Notes: generated by a model from the sequence alone, not told the origin. 64,000 bases of DNA from Gordionus sp. m RMFG-2023 (GCF_954871325.1 NC_088777.1:1798001-1862000), one strand, 5' to 3'. Positions 22,859 to 35,350 are shown, counted from the stretch's first letter. Translations and numbers: made by a program.

Positions 22859-25800
22859 TCAACTCCTAAGGGCGTGCAATCTATCTCTCATATCCCTGAC
22901 CTCGTCTTCGTTCTCTTCGTCTTCTTGAGTAGTTTCGCGCTCTAATTCTCTGACCCGCACTTTTTTATCGGAGACGGATGTGGGTTTTGAAGTGGTGGGG
23001 ATAGGTTCTTCCTGAACAGCCCGGTTCGCTTTACCTAATTGACCTTATATATATATTAAAAAAAATATATATAATTTACTTTATAATAGAGAATTTGTTT
23101 TGCTAAAGATTGCCCATAATTTTACACCAGTCTCTAAACCTAGGCTAAATGGAATTTTTTAAAAAAAAACCCTTATCTAATTAGTTACAAGTTTTCTCGT
23201 AAAATTCGAAAATCGATGTTATCGAAGGGGTGATTCTCTTGGAAAACATGTTAGACTGGACCTATCAGCGTCCATTCTCAAGCCCCACCACGCCAAATCC
23301 CCACTTACAAGAAAGATATCCCTGAGAAGATTTTGTCCCAGGTTCGATAATCAAGTTGTAGAAAATCACGGCGGCTACTTCAAGAATAGATTTATCAGTT
23401 AGCAAATAAGCACACCCCCCATAGTATTACAACTAGTGCATGCCGCCATCATCGAGATCACCGATGACACGTTCTGCTCCTCTAGATTCCCAGGAGTAAC
23501 GGAACCTCAAGCGTAATATCGGATTTCTCCAAAGCATCCTGCAACTTTTTTAAGTACCTGTTCTGTCTCAAATCTATCCCAAGAGCAAGGAATATTGATC
23601 TATCAGCCTTCTACTCCACCCCCCCCCCTGACCCAGAGTAAGAAATTTTTTTTAAAATTTGTCGATACAAAACCCTCCCCAAGGCGGGACTTTCTCCCTA
23701 CGCCCTCCAGAACATAGTGCTTGACCTGTGGGCGAAATCAACCACAAACGCTAACTACTTGGTTTACCTAGTATGGAAACGATTATCCTACTGCTTCCAA
23801 CACCAATTAAGAAATGGAATGCGCCTCCAAACAAAACCTTTCAAAATATTTTTTGTTTTACCGAAAATACAATGTTTTTTAAAATATGCATTTTTTTAAA
23901 GAGAATTTCAAGGGCTACATGATATTGTCACTATAGACCAAATATTTTTTAAATTTAATATTCTTTAAAAGGTTCTCATCAAACTTTGAATCCATAACTC
24001 GAGATATATTTGAGCTAGAGCATTAAAATTTTGATTTGGATAAAGCATACAATCCACTTAACCTTCACGCAAAGTTTCATTCATTTCAAAATGGTCTCCA
24101 AATCACTGGTCGATTTGTCATGGAATCACTCATAACGGAAATGGCATTACTTTGGAAAAAGGGAATTTTTTTTTAATTTGAATGACAGGCTGAACCCAGA
24201 TGGAGGTATTGATCCCCCTGCTGTTATAAGTGTCAGATATACATGAAAGAGATTCAGAGAGATGTCATCGCAATAAAAATATATATCTGAAGTTTAAAAA
24301 AAATCTTATTGTAGCTTTGCGAGAATTTGCATGGTCTATGGTGGCAAAAAGTAAACAATGAAAGCAGCAAATGAAGCTAAATTAAAAGAACGGAGACGGG
24401 AAAAGTCAGATGCATGTGTGGGGTATCGTGGAGAAAGAGAAAAAACAAACAATAAAGGGAACGGGTTAGAGTAGAGGCCATGATTGGTGTTAAGAAAATA
24501 TAAACTGTGATCTGGGCATGTTGGACAAAAGATGATTGAGTGAAGAGATACACTTCAATGAAAGTAATAAGATTAAGCCCTAAGGAAGGCTAATGAAGAC
24601 CTGAAATTATTGATATGTACAACATGACCCATTGTCTCGTTTTCGGTCGCTTACCAAAAAAATAAATAGCAAAATTTAGTGAATCCGGGAATATTATGTA
24701 TAGAAAATTCTTGATAATTCTTGATAAATTACCTTGGGTGATTTCGTAAAGAACACCATCTATTTCCTTTAGAACTTCCTCATCATCTTGGTCAATGCCC
24801 AAGCTTTGGTCCATGTTCTCAAATGTATCCTCCATCATTTCCTCGACTATTCCATTTTTCAACATTTCTTTTGACATTTCACGCATGATCCCCATCATTT
24901 CGGGCATCTTTAATTAAAGAAAAACAAATACAATGAGCTTTTCAATTTTTTTATTAATTAGATAAACAAGAAATTTAAGTTTTTTTTAATTTATAGATAG
25001 ATTAGCATGTAAATATTCTAGTTAGCAAATTTCTTTTATTCTTAATCATTGGATTATAAAAACAAAAATTATTTAACTTTGTTCAATTTTCCAAGGCTCC
25101 TCATAATTTGGGTGCTTTTGTCAACACTTCCAACTAGTTTACCTACTGATTGTTGGTTTTTTACTGCCATAATTATGCTGTTGATTTCAGCTTTGGCACT
25201 GTGTAACCTCGCAATGCTTTTTCGAGAACGAACAATTTCTTTGGCCAAAACTGAACAGGAATTTCTGTTATCCCCAGCTTTTTTTACTGTCTCCTTGAGC
25301 ATGTGAACCGTACGATCTTGTTCCCTTTGGATGGCTTTGGAAAAATTTTTAATGTTTTATTTTGTGATTTTTACTATTATCAAAAACTAAGTATTAACTC
25401 AAGAATATATTTTTAAATTATTGAGTAATTAATGAAGATTTAAATGATTATATTCTCATAAAAATGCTAAAGGATAAATATCAAGTCAGACTTGACCTAG
25501 ACTATAAAAGATTGAATTTGCATAAGTCTATATTTGATATATTATATTTTCATTGCATAAGAGTTCAATTTATTCATAAATTCTTACTATTTTGATAACA
25601 AAAATTGAATATTTTTAAATAGGAATAAAAAATATAGGACAAAAAAATAGATTCAATAAATATGCTAATAGTTTTTTTAGAGTAACTATATAAATATTTA
25701 TTTCAAATAATAATTTAGCAATATATGTGTATTACATCGTATTTGCCTATCTAATACCCTTGATTCTGATCTCAATTTTGAAGTCCAAGAGTTCATCTTA

Positions 25801-25885
25801 AATATATGAGATAAATGTAAGCAGAAGATAATAATACCTGCTCCTTAGGATCCTTCGACTTAGATTTCCCAAATAAGGAAGACAT
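22859..25885 (-). CDS. CHMP3: Charged multivesicular body protein 3 (ESCRT-III subunit VPS24)
   Basis: ESCRT-III subunit that polymerises with CHMP2 and CHMP4 on endosomal and other membranes to drive scission. Five minus-strand exons: 25838-25885, 25736-25796, 25078-25334, 24733-24907 and 22859-23034. They join in frame to 238 codons plus stop, close to the usual length of about 220 residues. Exon 1 reads MSSLFGKSKSKDPKEQ. Exon 2 ends with VLDRQIR, a family hallmark. Exon 3 has VLAKEIVRSRKSIARLHSAK and VGSVDKSTQIMRSL. Exon 4 has MREMSKEMLKNGIVEEMMED and LYEITQG. Exon 5 ends in an acidic stretch and DRLHALRS, the MIT-interacting C-terminus. The second residue is serine, where vertebrate CHMP3 has the myristoylated glycine. 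Intron 4 is 1.7 kb and carries repeats. All frames are open. Confidence 0.96.
23215..23860. other. G+C-elevated, coding-like relic in CHMP3 intron 4
   Basis: This stretch is much less AT-rich than the surrounding intron and gives several moderately long open pieces in the plus direction with balanced amino-acid use. No protein family was recognised and there is no uninterrupted gene. It most resembles the remains of a mobile element or processed gene. Confidence 0.35.
23960..24130. repeat. Half copy of fold-back family D
   Basis: Resembles the right arm of the large fold-back at 54751-55849: CCATAACTCGAGATATATTT, GAGCTAGAGCATTAAAATTT, CAAAATGGTCTCC and CTGGTCGAT occur in the same order and spacing. 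Only one arm is present here. Confidence 0.7.
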
Positions 25886-27051
25886 AAATAAACTCCAATT
25901 TTAGTAGAATTTTAAAAGTTTTAATACATATGATTAAATGAATGTAACAATATTTTGTTACATCGAGTTGTCCTCTTTATGTGGTTGATTATATAATTTA
26001 ACATTTTTGAATAATCAAAGATATATCTAGTTATCTTAAACATCTTAGAATTTAAATCATATTTGGCGCCGTGCTGATTAATAATGAATAAAAATATATT
26101 TATTAAAATTGACTTAAAAAATTGTTTTGTGAATTTAAATATTCTTTTATTGGAATAAGTTTAATTCATATCATCCCTAATTACTATATAACATTACAAT
26201 TAGTTTCAATATAATATTAAAAGATGTCTTGATTATTTTGTACACTAACTATTTTTCAGAGATATATGGATAAACTGAATGCTGTTAAAGCTACATTTAA
26301 TAGATATCTCGTTATAGCTTTCAAAAATTTGCCCAAACGTTCAGCGTGTTGAGAAATATGTAACACTTTTTAGTTTAGGTTACCTTTAATATATGTTTTT
26401 TAATTAAATTTTTTTTAAGTGTTCCGTGTCACGTTTTATATAGGTAATATAAATTTAGATTTTAAATAAAATTACTAGTATTCTCTTAATGAACAAGAAG
26501 GGTCTAATTTTATATTCTTCATAGTTTAATTTAAGCCATAATGATAAATGATCTTACAAATTAATTTGGCTTAATTAAAATTAAACTCCATCAAACTTAA
26601 ACAAAGTTTAGTTTCTGCAGAAAAATTAAAATCTGATAAATACATGGTTTCTGATCATTATCATTTTATACCACTCATTATGACTAGTCTTGCAACTTTT
26701 GATCCACAAGCTCAAGAACTAATCAGAAAATTACGACTGCCAACACAAAAAAATTAGAACGTTGAATGGGTTGTCGGATTTGGGGTAAAGATGTTTCCGA
26801 TAATCCTCCCAAGATATCACGAGAATTTCAATTGTTTTGCCAATCAAAAAGTATTATTAATATTGAGCGAACATAGTGCCACAGGTCGAAGTCCTGCTAA
26901 GATAATGTGAGACAGGCAGGTGAAAACCAATTATGATTTTGTAAACTAGAATTTCATAATGAATTAGGAAAGCCGCAAGATTTTGGTTTAATTTGCTTAA
27001 AAATTATTTAATATTTTAGCACTAAATAATTTTTAATTGTTATCGAGCATC

Positions 27052-27176
27052 AGTAGCGTAGCCAGGATCTATTCAAGAGGAGAGGTGGGGATGGGGAGGA
27101 AGGGTGTTATTAAATTTATTTATGATCTTCATCTCTAAATTTCTTATCTTTCCTATCCTTGGCCTGATCACGCCAC
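27052..27176. mobile_element. Worn hAT MITE with CAGTAGCGTAGCCAGG end
   Basis: Left end CAGTAGCGTAGCCAGG and right end TGATCACGCCACTC resemble the CAGTGGCGTAGC inverted repeats. A duplication was not found, and the interior is unlike the two sim intron copies. Confidence 0.5.
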
Positions 27177-27601
27177 TCATAAATTATGATTAGTTATTTT
27201 TTATGTTTCATTTTTTATTTATTTAGTTTAGAAAAAATATGTAATATCTTTATTACATCATCACCATTAAAGTTGACTTTAGCTAAACTATTGGAAGCAC
27301 TAATTATTTATGCTAATGTCTCGCACTTAATGGGTGTCTATGAATGTTTAAACTATAAAGTGAATAATGATTATCAATAATGGCTAAGTTTAAAATTAAA
27401 GGGTGATTGATTTATTTCGAAAATAGAATCGCGCTTAATTCTATACAATTTTAATCCGTTTGGTAGAGTACTGATTGTAAAAGAAACAAGTATATTTTAA
27501 GTTGTGTTTTCTTTTAAATAAATATTTATTTCTACTTTAAAAAATAAAATAATAATTATTATAATATGTATATCATCGACTGGTATATATACTGGTATAT
27601 G

Positions 27602-27721
27602 TAACAAAACATTTAAATTAATACTCAATAAATTATTTTACAAATTTGAATAAACAACACAATATACAAAACATCTAAATTAATACTCAATTAATTATTT
27701 TACAAATTTGAATAAACAACA
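27602..27721. repeat. Tandem duplication, two units of about 60 bp
   Basis: Two adjacent units share AAATTAATACTCAATNAATT and ACAAATTTGAATAAACAACA with only a few differences. Confidence 0.85.
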
Positions 27722-28031
27722 CTATTAACAGATAGATTAATATGTCTTATTGCTTTCATCTGTTTGGTATATGATTTACCTATTACCGGATTTTGTTCCT
27801 TTTACGAATTATTAAATAATATATTTATCTGCAAAATTTTAATTTATTTATAAAAAAATTCATTTATATTTAATTTTAAAAAAATATTATTTTTAAATAT
27901 TTATTCTATACCTAAATTTTACTTTCCAAATCTCTTAAAACATCAAAAAAAAATTGACAATGCCTTATAAAATATTTTTCTTTACTTCACTTAATTTTAT
28001 GTTCGTTCAAGTGCTAATTATGTTATTACAG

Positions 28032-28115
28032 CCGTATGTGTTATTTTTACAAGAACTAAAAAAAGTAATGAATCTTCAGGCTTTGCTAAGAATCTACTCA
28101 CTCCTGCCTGCCTAA
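28032..28115 (-). CDS. Weak candidate exon, unknown gene
   Basis: On the minus strand a frame reading QAGVSRFLAKPEDS then LLFLVLVKITHTA runs from an acceptor-like ATTAG to a donor-like GTAATA. It could belong to the unidentified minus-strand gene further right, but nothing links them except strand. Chance is a serious alternative. Confidence 0.15.
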
Positions 28116-29281
28116 TTCATTCGAAATAAACAAAGAGGAGTTTTTTAAAAAAATAGTTCTATCCATTAATAAAAACTCAGCAAGGGTAATTTACTGTTTT
28201 TGACCCATTATTTCCAATTAATCCCAAAAATTCTATTAAGGATATATTTATAAATTCATCGTTTAATACTTAGCAAAAATATATTGAACAAAGGATTATC
28301 CAGCCAGGTTAATCAAATCCTTTTTTGGTCCAAGACTATTTGCACTCTCTAAGCCTGAGGGTGGGGTTCGACCGAGTGAAATTGAGCTTTTTTATAGAAG
28401 AGCTATAAAATAATTGTTGGGCGCATCAAACTCGATGCTTCAAAAGTTCAAAGCATATCTATCAGGCCTTGGTAAGGGGTGGGGGGGGGGGTGCAAAATG
28501 GATTCCCGATCTCTATGTACTTATATCAATGATCATCTTCGCCATAGTCTATCACCATGATTTTAAAAATGCTTATAATTCCTTTTCCTTGAAAAGTATT
28601 CTTCAACCTTTTTGTTTCCAGTGTATGCAAAATTTATTGAACAATTATATGGCCATGGAACCTATTTCAAATTTGGAGATTATACGATTCCCTCTGATGA
28701 GAATATATAAAAAAAAGAACCTTTGGGTCCTCTCTTCTTTAGCTTAGGCAAATAACCTAACTCATTCTTAAAAACTCTATTTTCCAACTTAAAAAATAAA
28801 CATATAGTATCTGGATGATGCGTCTGCTGACCATCTAAAAAATATTTTAGCAGTGATAGATTATATAGAGCTGAATTCTCTAAAAAAGAAATAGGTCCTA
28901 CCTCTAAATAAAGCAAAATCTGGATAATGTTTTTTTTTTAAACTTGAATTTTTACCACAAAATATATTTCAAAGTTGATATAAATATTATAAAAAAATTG
29001 AGAGTATTTTATTGGTCTATATAATTTATTAAGGATTCTTTTTTAAAAAAGTAATCTGTTTATGAGCCAATAAAAAATTATCATAATTTATGTAAAAATT
29101 TTAAAAATCAATTATAGACCAAATATATTCTGAGATTTTGTTGATAATTTTGATAAAATTTTGCAAACTTACGATACTCTTCCCTTCCTAACAATCATAA
29201 GAAGGAAGAAAAAAAACAAAGCAAATCGAGATTACAATTCCTATTAACATCGTAAAGCATAAGGAGGTTTATTATGATGAA

Positions 29282-29495
29282 TAGTGTTGTTAAAAGGTTC
29301 TATTGAAGCCGATTTTTTGGCTAAACCATTATTTTATCCGGAAAAGTATTATGAAAACCTGAAGATTTTGGCATGGCAGAAAGGTTTGGACAGCTATTAG
29401 AGATATATCGAGGCTTAAGAAATATTTTTCTAGCTAAAATATTGAGTTAGCCGTTTTAAAAACTCGGGCTTAAATCGAGCCCTTTAACAAGACTA
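29282..29495. mobile_element. Palindromic MITE family B, copy 6
   Basis: From TAGTGTTGTTAAAAGG to CCCTTTAACAAGACTA, with the mirrored CCGGAAAAGTATTA and AATATTTTTCTAGCTAAAA arms. The flanks ATGATGAA and TTGATAAA are a weak duplication. Confidence 0.78.
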
Positions 29496-29651
29496 TTGAT
29501 AAAATGAAATATCCACAAAAGATACAAAAAATATATCATAAGATTTAATGGAGCGATACATTTAATAAATAAACCTTTATCAGATTGGCCTGGCTTTTTG
29601 TAATATCTTTTCTAAATTATCCATAAGGTCACTGACACATTGTGGTAGGAT

Positions 29652-29962
29652 CAATGACATATAATAATACCCAGACTGACGATGCATTCATTAAAAGTGT
29701 ACATAGTAGAAACAGCTGGGGAAACGATTTTGATTACCCATATCATTATTAATATTTTTAAACGAGAGGCCAATTTATTCTTATGTATGACGCAAACTTT
29801 ATTAAACACTTGCCAGATCATCGAGATAATAAAGGAAGCAAGTTATCAATTTAATAGTAGTTTTTTTAACATGAGAATAATTACTATATGGGTTTACCAA
29901 AATGGCGGCTCCAGCTGATTCGCATTCAACGACGCTTTCAAAGGTATTATTATATGTCATTG
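29652..29962. mobile_element. MITE family A, copy 4
   Basis: Runs from CAATGACATATAATAATACC to GGTATTATTATATGTCATTG. Flanks GGTAGGAT (29644-29651) and GGTAGGAC (29963-29970) differ by one base. The interior keeps the CATCGAGATAATAAAGGAAG and CCAAAATGGCGGCTCCAGCT blocks. Confidence 0.9.
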
Positions 29963-29970
29963 GGTAGGAC

Positions 29971-32023
29971 ATAAAATTAAAACCGACAGAAAATATTTTG
30001 AAATCGAGGCCTATACTCATTTTCTTTACTCCATGAGCGGAAAAAAAAACACGAATGAATATCTAATTACTGAGTGTATCATTTCTCTTTATAAGTTTCT
30101 AAGGGTTTATCCTTCCTAAGTTCCAGGGAAACTATTTCTATTTTTGAATCGTTACGACTATAGTGAAATATTGCTAACATCATTTTACGCTATTACACAG
30201 CGTATACGCGAGCGATGGGAAGTAGGAACAGTTTGCATCCGATTTTTTTTATGAAGGGAGGGGGTAGGCATTTAAAGGGAGGTGAGGTAAGATAAATTTA
30301 TTGGTGAATTTTCTATCAAATTTTTTTTTAGATAAAAGAGGGCTAAAATGAATATTGCTGTTAATTAATACCTTTATTGTAGACCTTATTAATACAATGA
30401 TATCTACGACATTCTATCAGTAAAGCTCATATTCATGCCTAAATAATATACTAATAATAATGGCTTTAAAATGTGGGGATTTTTGATTGAATTCATGTTC
30501 AAAAAAAAAAATAACTCTTCTACATTCACAATATTTTGCTAGTGGATTTATTAGTTAAATTAATAATTTAATTTATCCTTCTCAAATTTATTAACCATTA
30601 TTATTTAAAAAAAAAAGGTGGAATTAAATAATGCAAAAAATTATCGCTGTCAAAGATGGTGAAAATTTTTTTTAAAGGAGTGATGGTGGGTAGGGAGAAG
30701 GGGGGTTGCATCCATTGAATATCCTGCTAAGTTGACTCTGTTATCACATAATTTTTTCAAAAAAATTTAAAATTTCATAAATTAATTTAAATTTTTAAAT
30801 CACCAAAATATTAATCTTTTTGGTGCCCAGTACTATTGTATCCAAAAGACAATCCATTAAAATGCTTAACAGTGAAAAAAAATTCACTTATTTATTATTT
30901 TCTTGGGTCGTGAAATGATTATATTATTAATTTTTATAGTTCCTTAATGCCAAATTGGGGGAAACTGTCATAGAGAGAAAAGATGGAACCTAAAAAAAAA
31001 AAAATTATAATTAAATGCTAAAATATAAATTCTAAATCTTTAATTAAATATAACGTGAAAACATAACCAAACAAAAATAAAAGAAAAAAATAAAAAATTA
31101 ATATAAGAAATTTACTTAATTTAGTCATTTAATTACTTATTTATATTATAACATATCTAATCCATATTTTAATCCGCATAATAAGAAAATAAGCAATTTC
31201 TGATTAAATCCCTTAGGAAAAAACAATCATAGTAACGGCGAAGCCTTAGAAACTATCATTCAAATCATTTTTAAACAAAATTTTTTGAAAGAAAGCAGAT
31301 TTTTTATTAAATTAAACATTAAGTGGGTAAAAATGTTTTGTAAAACAAATCTATGAAAAATTAAATATTTTTGAGATGTTCATGCATGAAAAAAAATCTT
31401 TGATAAAATGATAAATTATATTTTTAAAATAACAATCTACAAAAATTTTTGATCTAAATATTTTTAATTTTTTTTTTTATAAAAAAACTCAGTTTTAAAT
31501 AGCGAGTAGGATAATTATATGCTAAAATAAATAAGTTTTGAAGTTAAAAAGAAGAAAATAACAAATCAAATCGCATAATATTTTCTCAATTATATCCTTT
31601 TCCTTTTAATATACATTTACATAGTCTCAATTTTATAATACAATAATTTGCATCTATAGACATTTCTTGCGTTTTTCTTGTTTTTATTTTAAAGTACACC
31701 TATTAAAATACTTAAAATAATAAGAATCATAATAAATACAAGCGACAATTTAGGGTAGGTAATGAAATTATAAAATATTTCACAAAACATCATATTAAAT
31801 TAGCAATATATATATACAAATAATCGCGAAAAACTTAAATTATATTCTTTTTATTAAAAATTAGGGTTGTGTTTGTATACTTACTATTATCATATTTACG
31901 TAAAGTTTAGGACCTTGCTAAAGTGATAATAATCTTGTTTCCGAAACTATTCCCGACCTAAAAATTTATTTTCAAAAAATATTGAATTTTTATGTTAATC
32001 ATGAATTTGATATGTTAGCAAAT
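29971..32023. other. AT-rich spacer
   Basis: No gene or element end was recognised. Short G-rich patches occur near 30255 and 30690. If the unidentified minus-strand gene continues, its next exons should lie here or further left, but none could be recognised. Confidence 0.45.
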
Positions 32024-32540
32024 GAGCCTATTCCAAAAACAAATAGAATATTCGGTTCATTTCGAATAATTAAAATCGAATAGTAACGAATACGAATAGT
32101 AAACTTCGTTCGATTCTAATAAAATGAATAACTTGATGGAATATTTAAATTATTGGGAATAATTTATATTCAATATCGATAACGTACATCAATTTGACAA
32201 GTGACAAGGTGCACATCACTTACAAACTCGTGAAGATCTTTCATGAGTTTGGAACTAATTTTCTGTCAAAATAAAAATGTCCTAACGATATGCAAAACTC
32301 TTTGCCTTTTATAGATTAGATTAAAACTTAAGTAATAACTAGATTAATTACGTGTAATTTTTTAATCATAAGTAACTTTTTTTCTGTTTAAAACTGGAGA
32401 TGGAATATTAAAAGAATTATGTGAATACATTTTCGTAATGAATAATTATTTTATATAATAATTACTAAATTTTATTTACCTAACTAAATATGAATCAGTA
32501 AGATTATTTCGATTCTTAGCATTCGTCTTTGAATAGGCTA
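32024..32540. mobile_element. Non-autonomous relative of the BED-type hAT element (family H, copy 2)
   Basis: Left end AGCCTATTCCAAAAAC mirrors the right end TTTGAATAGGCTA, and the flanks carry repeated ATTCGAATA-type blocks as in the element at 38249-39413. There is no open frame. The duplication is unclear. It ends about 60 bp from the donor of the minus-strand exon. Confidence 0.65.
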
Positions 32541-32602
32541 ATTAGCTAATATATGAGCGCAAGCGCAATGTTTAGATATAGTATTTTATAATGATTGCTT
32601 AC

Positions 32603-34535
32603 ATTTAATTCTAGAACGGCTTGTTTGTCAGTCGCTAAACTATATTCTCGCGAGAATTCGTATCTCAGAGAAACTTCATCTATCGATAACTCATAGCGAG
32701 TCATATTCGCATTCTGTTGTCTGTTAAAGTAAACTTGTCGAGATATCAATCTAACAGGCTCTGCTTCAAAAATTCTAGAAATCGAGGGTTTACCATAGAC
32801 AATCTTTTGCGTTTCAAATTTATTGACAACTTTTTGGATAATTTTCCTGGTATCATTATCGTTTTTTAGTTCATCCTCTTTAAAATATCCGTTTAAATTG
32901 TCTATCATTTTAGATAAATGATGCTTGATATCGAAGGCGTGCCATATAGGATTGGGACTCGTGGAAGAATTAGTAACTTCATTTACTGGAATTTCCGCTG
33001 GTATATTTTTGTTTTTTTCTTGGCTTATAATAGCGTTGTTAAATATTTCTGAGTTTATTGGACCAAAATCTCCAGAACCCTCAGTGAAAATGGTTGAATC
33101 TTTACCAGAACTTTCTTGATAATTGTTTAAACTGACATTCTGCATATCTTTATTCTTGTATATCGTTATTTTTGTAATTTTTATCACCCCCGGATATGAT
33201 AGTGGATTGGGATTCTTCTTAGCTCGTAGAGCGTTTAAGGATATCAACTTACCGTTCCACGAAAAAGCTTAACGATAAAAATGTTTTTTTTTTAAAAAAA
33301 GTGCTTATAAATGAGAGATCTGGCTCGGCCCGTACCCGGCCCGAATCCGGTGAATTGGGTTCGGGCCGGGCCGGGTCGGGTCTTGAAATTTTTTTTAAAA
33401 TTTATCTTAAATTTATTAATTTTATGTTGAATTTTTTTATGTAAAATAAAAATATCTAACTTTATTTATAGAAACTGGATGCCATATAACATATCTTTTA
33501 TTTTTAGTAATTATAAAGATGAATTTTTTAAGGGCCGAGCCGGCAATACTTTATTTTAAAAAAATTTTGGACCGGGGCGGGTTTGAAAAATTAGGCCCGA
33601 TGCAAATCTCTAATATAAATGTATAATGGTATTTTGATAATATAAAGGTATATATTTTTTTTTAATGATATTAAAAACGAGATTTCATTAACATAAACGA
33701 TATTAATTTTAAAAAAAAATTATTTTAATTTAAAATTAAATTACTTATATTCATATCGATGGTGGTAGGCTTTTCGATGGTCATTAAAAGTTGACAGTCA
33801 CGAAGGCTCAAAAAGGCTGGGGTATCTTTTTCGAAATCTATCAGTTTTCAATATTCAATATTTAGTCGAAACATATTTTAATGTCATAAATTATCAAAAT
33901 TATGCCTATTAAACGGTTATAACACTCACTAAAAATCGTTTTTCTTTAGATGTATATATGTCGTAATTTTTAAAGGGATTATGACTATCCGGGATCTTCG
34001 CGGGATTTAAAGGGATCCCTTTAAAATTTCAATTTTTTTAAAGGATAAAGAACTATACGGTATCATCACTGGGGCAGAGATTGACCTCCAGTTAAATAAA
34101 TCTTTTGATTAGCTATCGAATGATACCCTTATACTAGACATATCTTATATCATAAGGCCAAAAAAAAAAACAAAATTAAAAATTAAAAACGCAACGCAAC
34201 TCGTGGAAAACGCTTTTAAAATAAGATTCCTCTTTATCACGATTAAAACGTGATAATCACGTATTATCCTTCCTTAATTATCAACCCTAATTTTTTAGTT
34301 ATCTCTTTAAATCCCGCGAAGATCCCCGACAGTCATGATCCCTTTAAAAATTACGACATATATATAAATTTATTGGATTTAAAATTATTATTTGCTAGAC
34401 TTCCTTCCAAGATAATCGGATTTTGAGGTGATAACTGCAACGCTTGACTAGAAGTTCCTGGAGATTTTCTCGTAATTTTGCACGAATCTTCAGAGGGATA
34501 AAATCCCTTTGCATCATTTTTACCCGCATTATTAA
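32603..34535 (-). CDS. Unidentified gene, two internal exons
   Basis: Two minus-strand exons fit each other in phase: 34401-34535 (acceptor AAATAAG, donor GTCTAG) and 32603-33267 (acceptor CGTTAAG, donor GTAAGC). Together they give 266 codons without a stop, and both ends are open, so more exons are expected on either side. The first exon is Ser/Pro-rich (SPGTSSQALQLSPQNP). The second starts FSWNGKLISLNALRAKK, then has a low-complexity Asn/Ser/Glu stretch with EGSGDFGP, then a charged, regular segment (MIDNLNGYFKEDEL; VNKFETQKIVYGKP; SIDEVSLRYEFSREYSL) that looks folded. No signal peptide, membrane segment or known domain is visible. Alternatives are a cytoplasmic scaffold or nuclear protein. 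Coding status rests on frame length and on composition richer in G+C than the flanks. Confidence 0.6.
33313..33612. mobile_element. CCCGG-rich hAT-like element family F, complete copy
   Basis: Terminal repeats GAGAGATCTGGCTCGGCCC and GGCCCGATGCAAATCTCTA are inverted copies. Flanks TTATAAAT (33305-33312) and ATATAAAT (33613-33620) match in seven of eight positions. The interior pairs CCCGGCCCG with CGGGCCGGGCCGGG. It sits in the intron between the two exons of the unidentified gene. Confidence 0.75.
33953..34366. mobile_element. Fold-back MITE family E
   Basis: Left arm TATATATGTCGTAATTTTT, AAAGGGATTATGACT, GGGATCTTCGCGGGATTTAA is mirrored on the right by TTTAAATCCCGCGAAGATCC, AGTCATGATCCCTTT, AAAAATTACGACATATATA. 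Arms of about 70 bp enclose roughly 270 bp of AT-rich sequence. Only one copy was seen in the window. The duplication was not resolved because the flanks are TA-rich. Confidence 0.8.
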
Positions 34536-34984
34536 CTTATTTAAAATTTAAAAAAAAAAAAATTATCATAAATTTATTATTTATTAAAAAACCAATAATT
34601 TATGATGAACTAACATATTTCTTAAGATTAGAGATAGAGTTATTATTTTAATAAAAAAAATCTTCCTAGGTTAAATCTGTCGAATCCCAAATTTATGAGA
34701 AATTAATTTTGACATCTATATTCACTAAAAAAAAGGCCAAAAAAAAAGTTAAAAATAATAACTTTTAGCCTTTTGTCAATTTTGGGAACATAAATAAATG
34801 GAAAACTAAACAAACTCTTATTTTAAATATTTAATAAAATGATGTATTTAGTTTCTAATATAATTTATAAAATATTTTGAAATGTAACAAAAAAAAATAT
34901 CTAAAAAAATCGAAAAAAACAGCGAAGTAACGAAAAAAAATGAAATAAAAATAAAAGAAATGATCGGAACAAAGCGATTCTCGA
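34536..34984. other. AT-rich spacer left of fold-back C4
   Basis: A- and T-rich sequence with nothing recognised. Upstream exons of the unidentified minus-strand gene would be expected from here rightward. Confidence 0.4.
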
Positions 34985-35350
34985 AGGAAAAATATTCATA
35001 TTCAGCGTCAATGTGGCCATTTTTTTCAACTTTAAAATCATTTTTTGAGCGAGTTTAATTTTTTGAATTTAAAGATCCGATTTTACCGTAAATAGAATTC
35101 TAATCATGTTTGGAATACCTATCTTACGAATTGCAGACAATTTTGCTGTTTAACCTTTGAGTCATTTATAATTTATATTTTTTTTAAAAAAATGTACGGA
35201 AAATTTAATACAAATTATAATTAAATTTTAAAAAGGTTCAACTGAAAAATTATCTGGAAATCCATTAGGGTTAGGTATTCCAAACATGGCGGCACACATT
35301 TCCGGAAAAATCCGATCTTGAAATATTGAAAAAAACGTGCTTTTAAAACA
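34985..35350. mobile_element. Fold-back element family C, copy 4 (uninterrupted)
   Basis: Best undisturbed copy of the family. Left arm: GCGTCAATGTGGCC, TTCAACTTTAAAATC, GATCCGATTTTACCG, ATCATGTTTGGAATACCTAT. Right arm in inverted order: TAGGTATTCCAAACATGG, CATTTCCGGAAAAATCCGAT and a GTGCTTTTAAAAC block. Length about 365 bp. Each arm is about 150 bp. Confidence 0.78.

Larger units (their letters stand above)
25886..29281. other. Spacer upstream of CHMP3
   Basis: Contains the CHMP3 promoter side (unresolved), a worn CAGTAGCGTAGC element at 27052-27176, a tandem duplication at 27602-27721 and a weak candidate exon at 28032-28115. The rest is AT-rich with nothing recognised. Confidence 0.45.

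Noticed and set aside
28680-28916. 78-codon minus-strand frame
   Set aside because: Some coding-like composition, but no splice context, no recognisable family and a strongly AT-rich setting.
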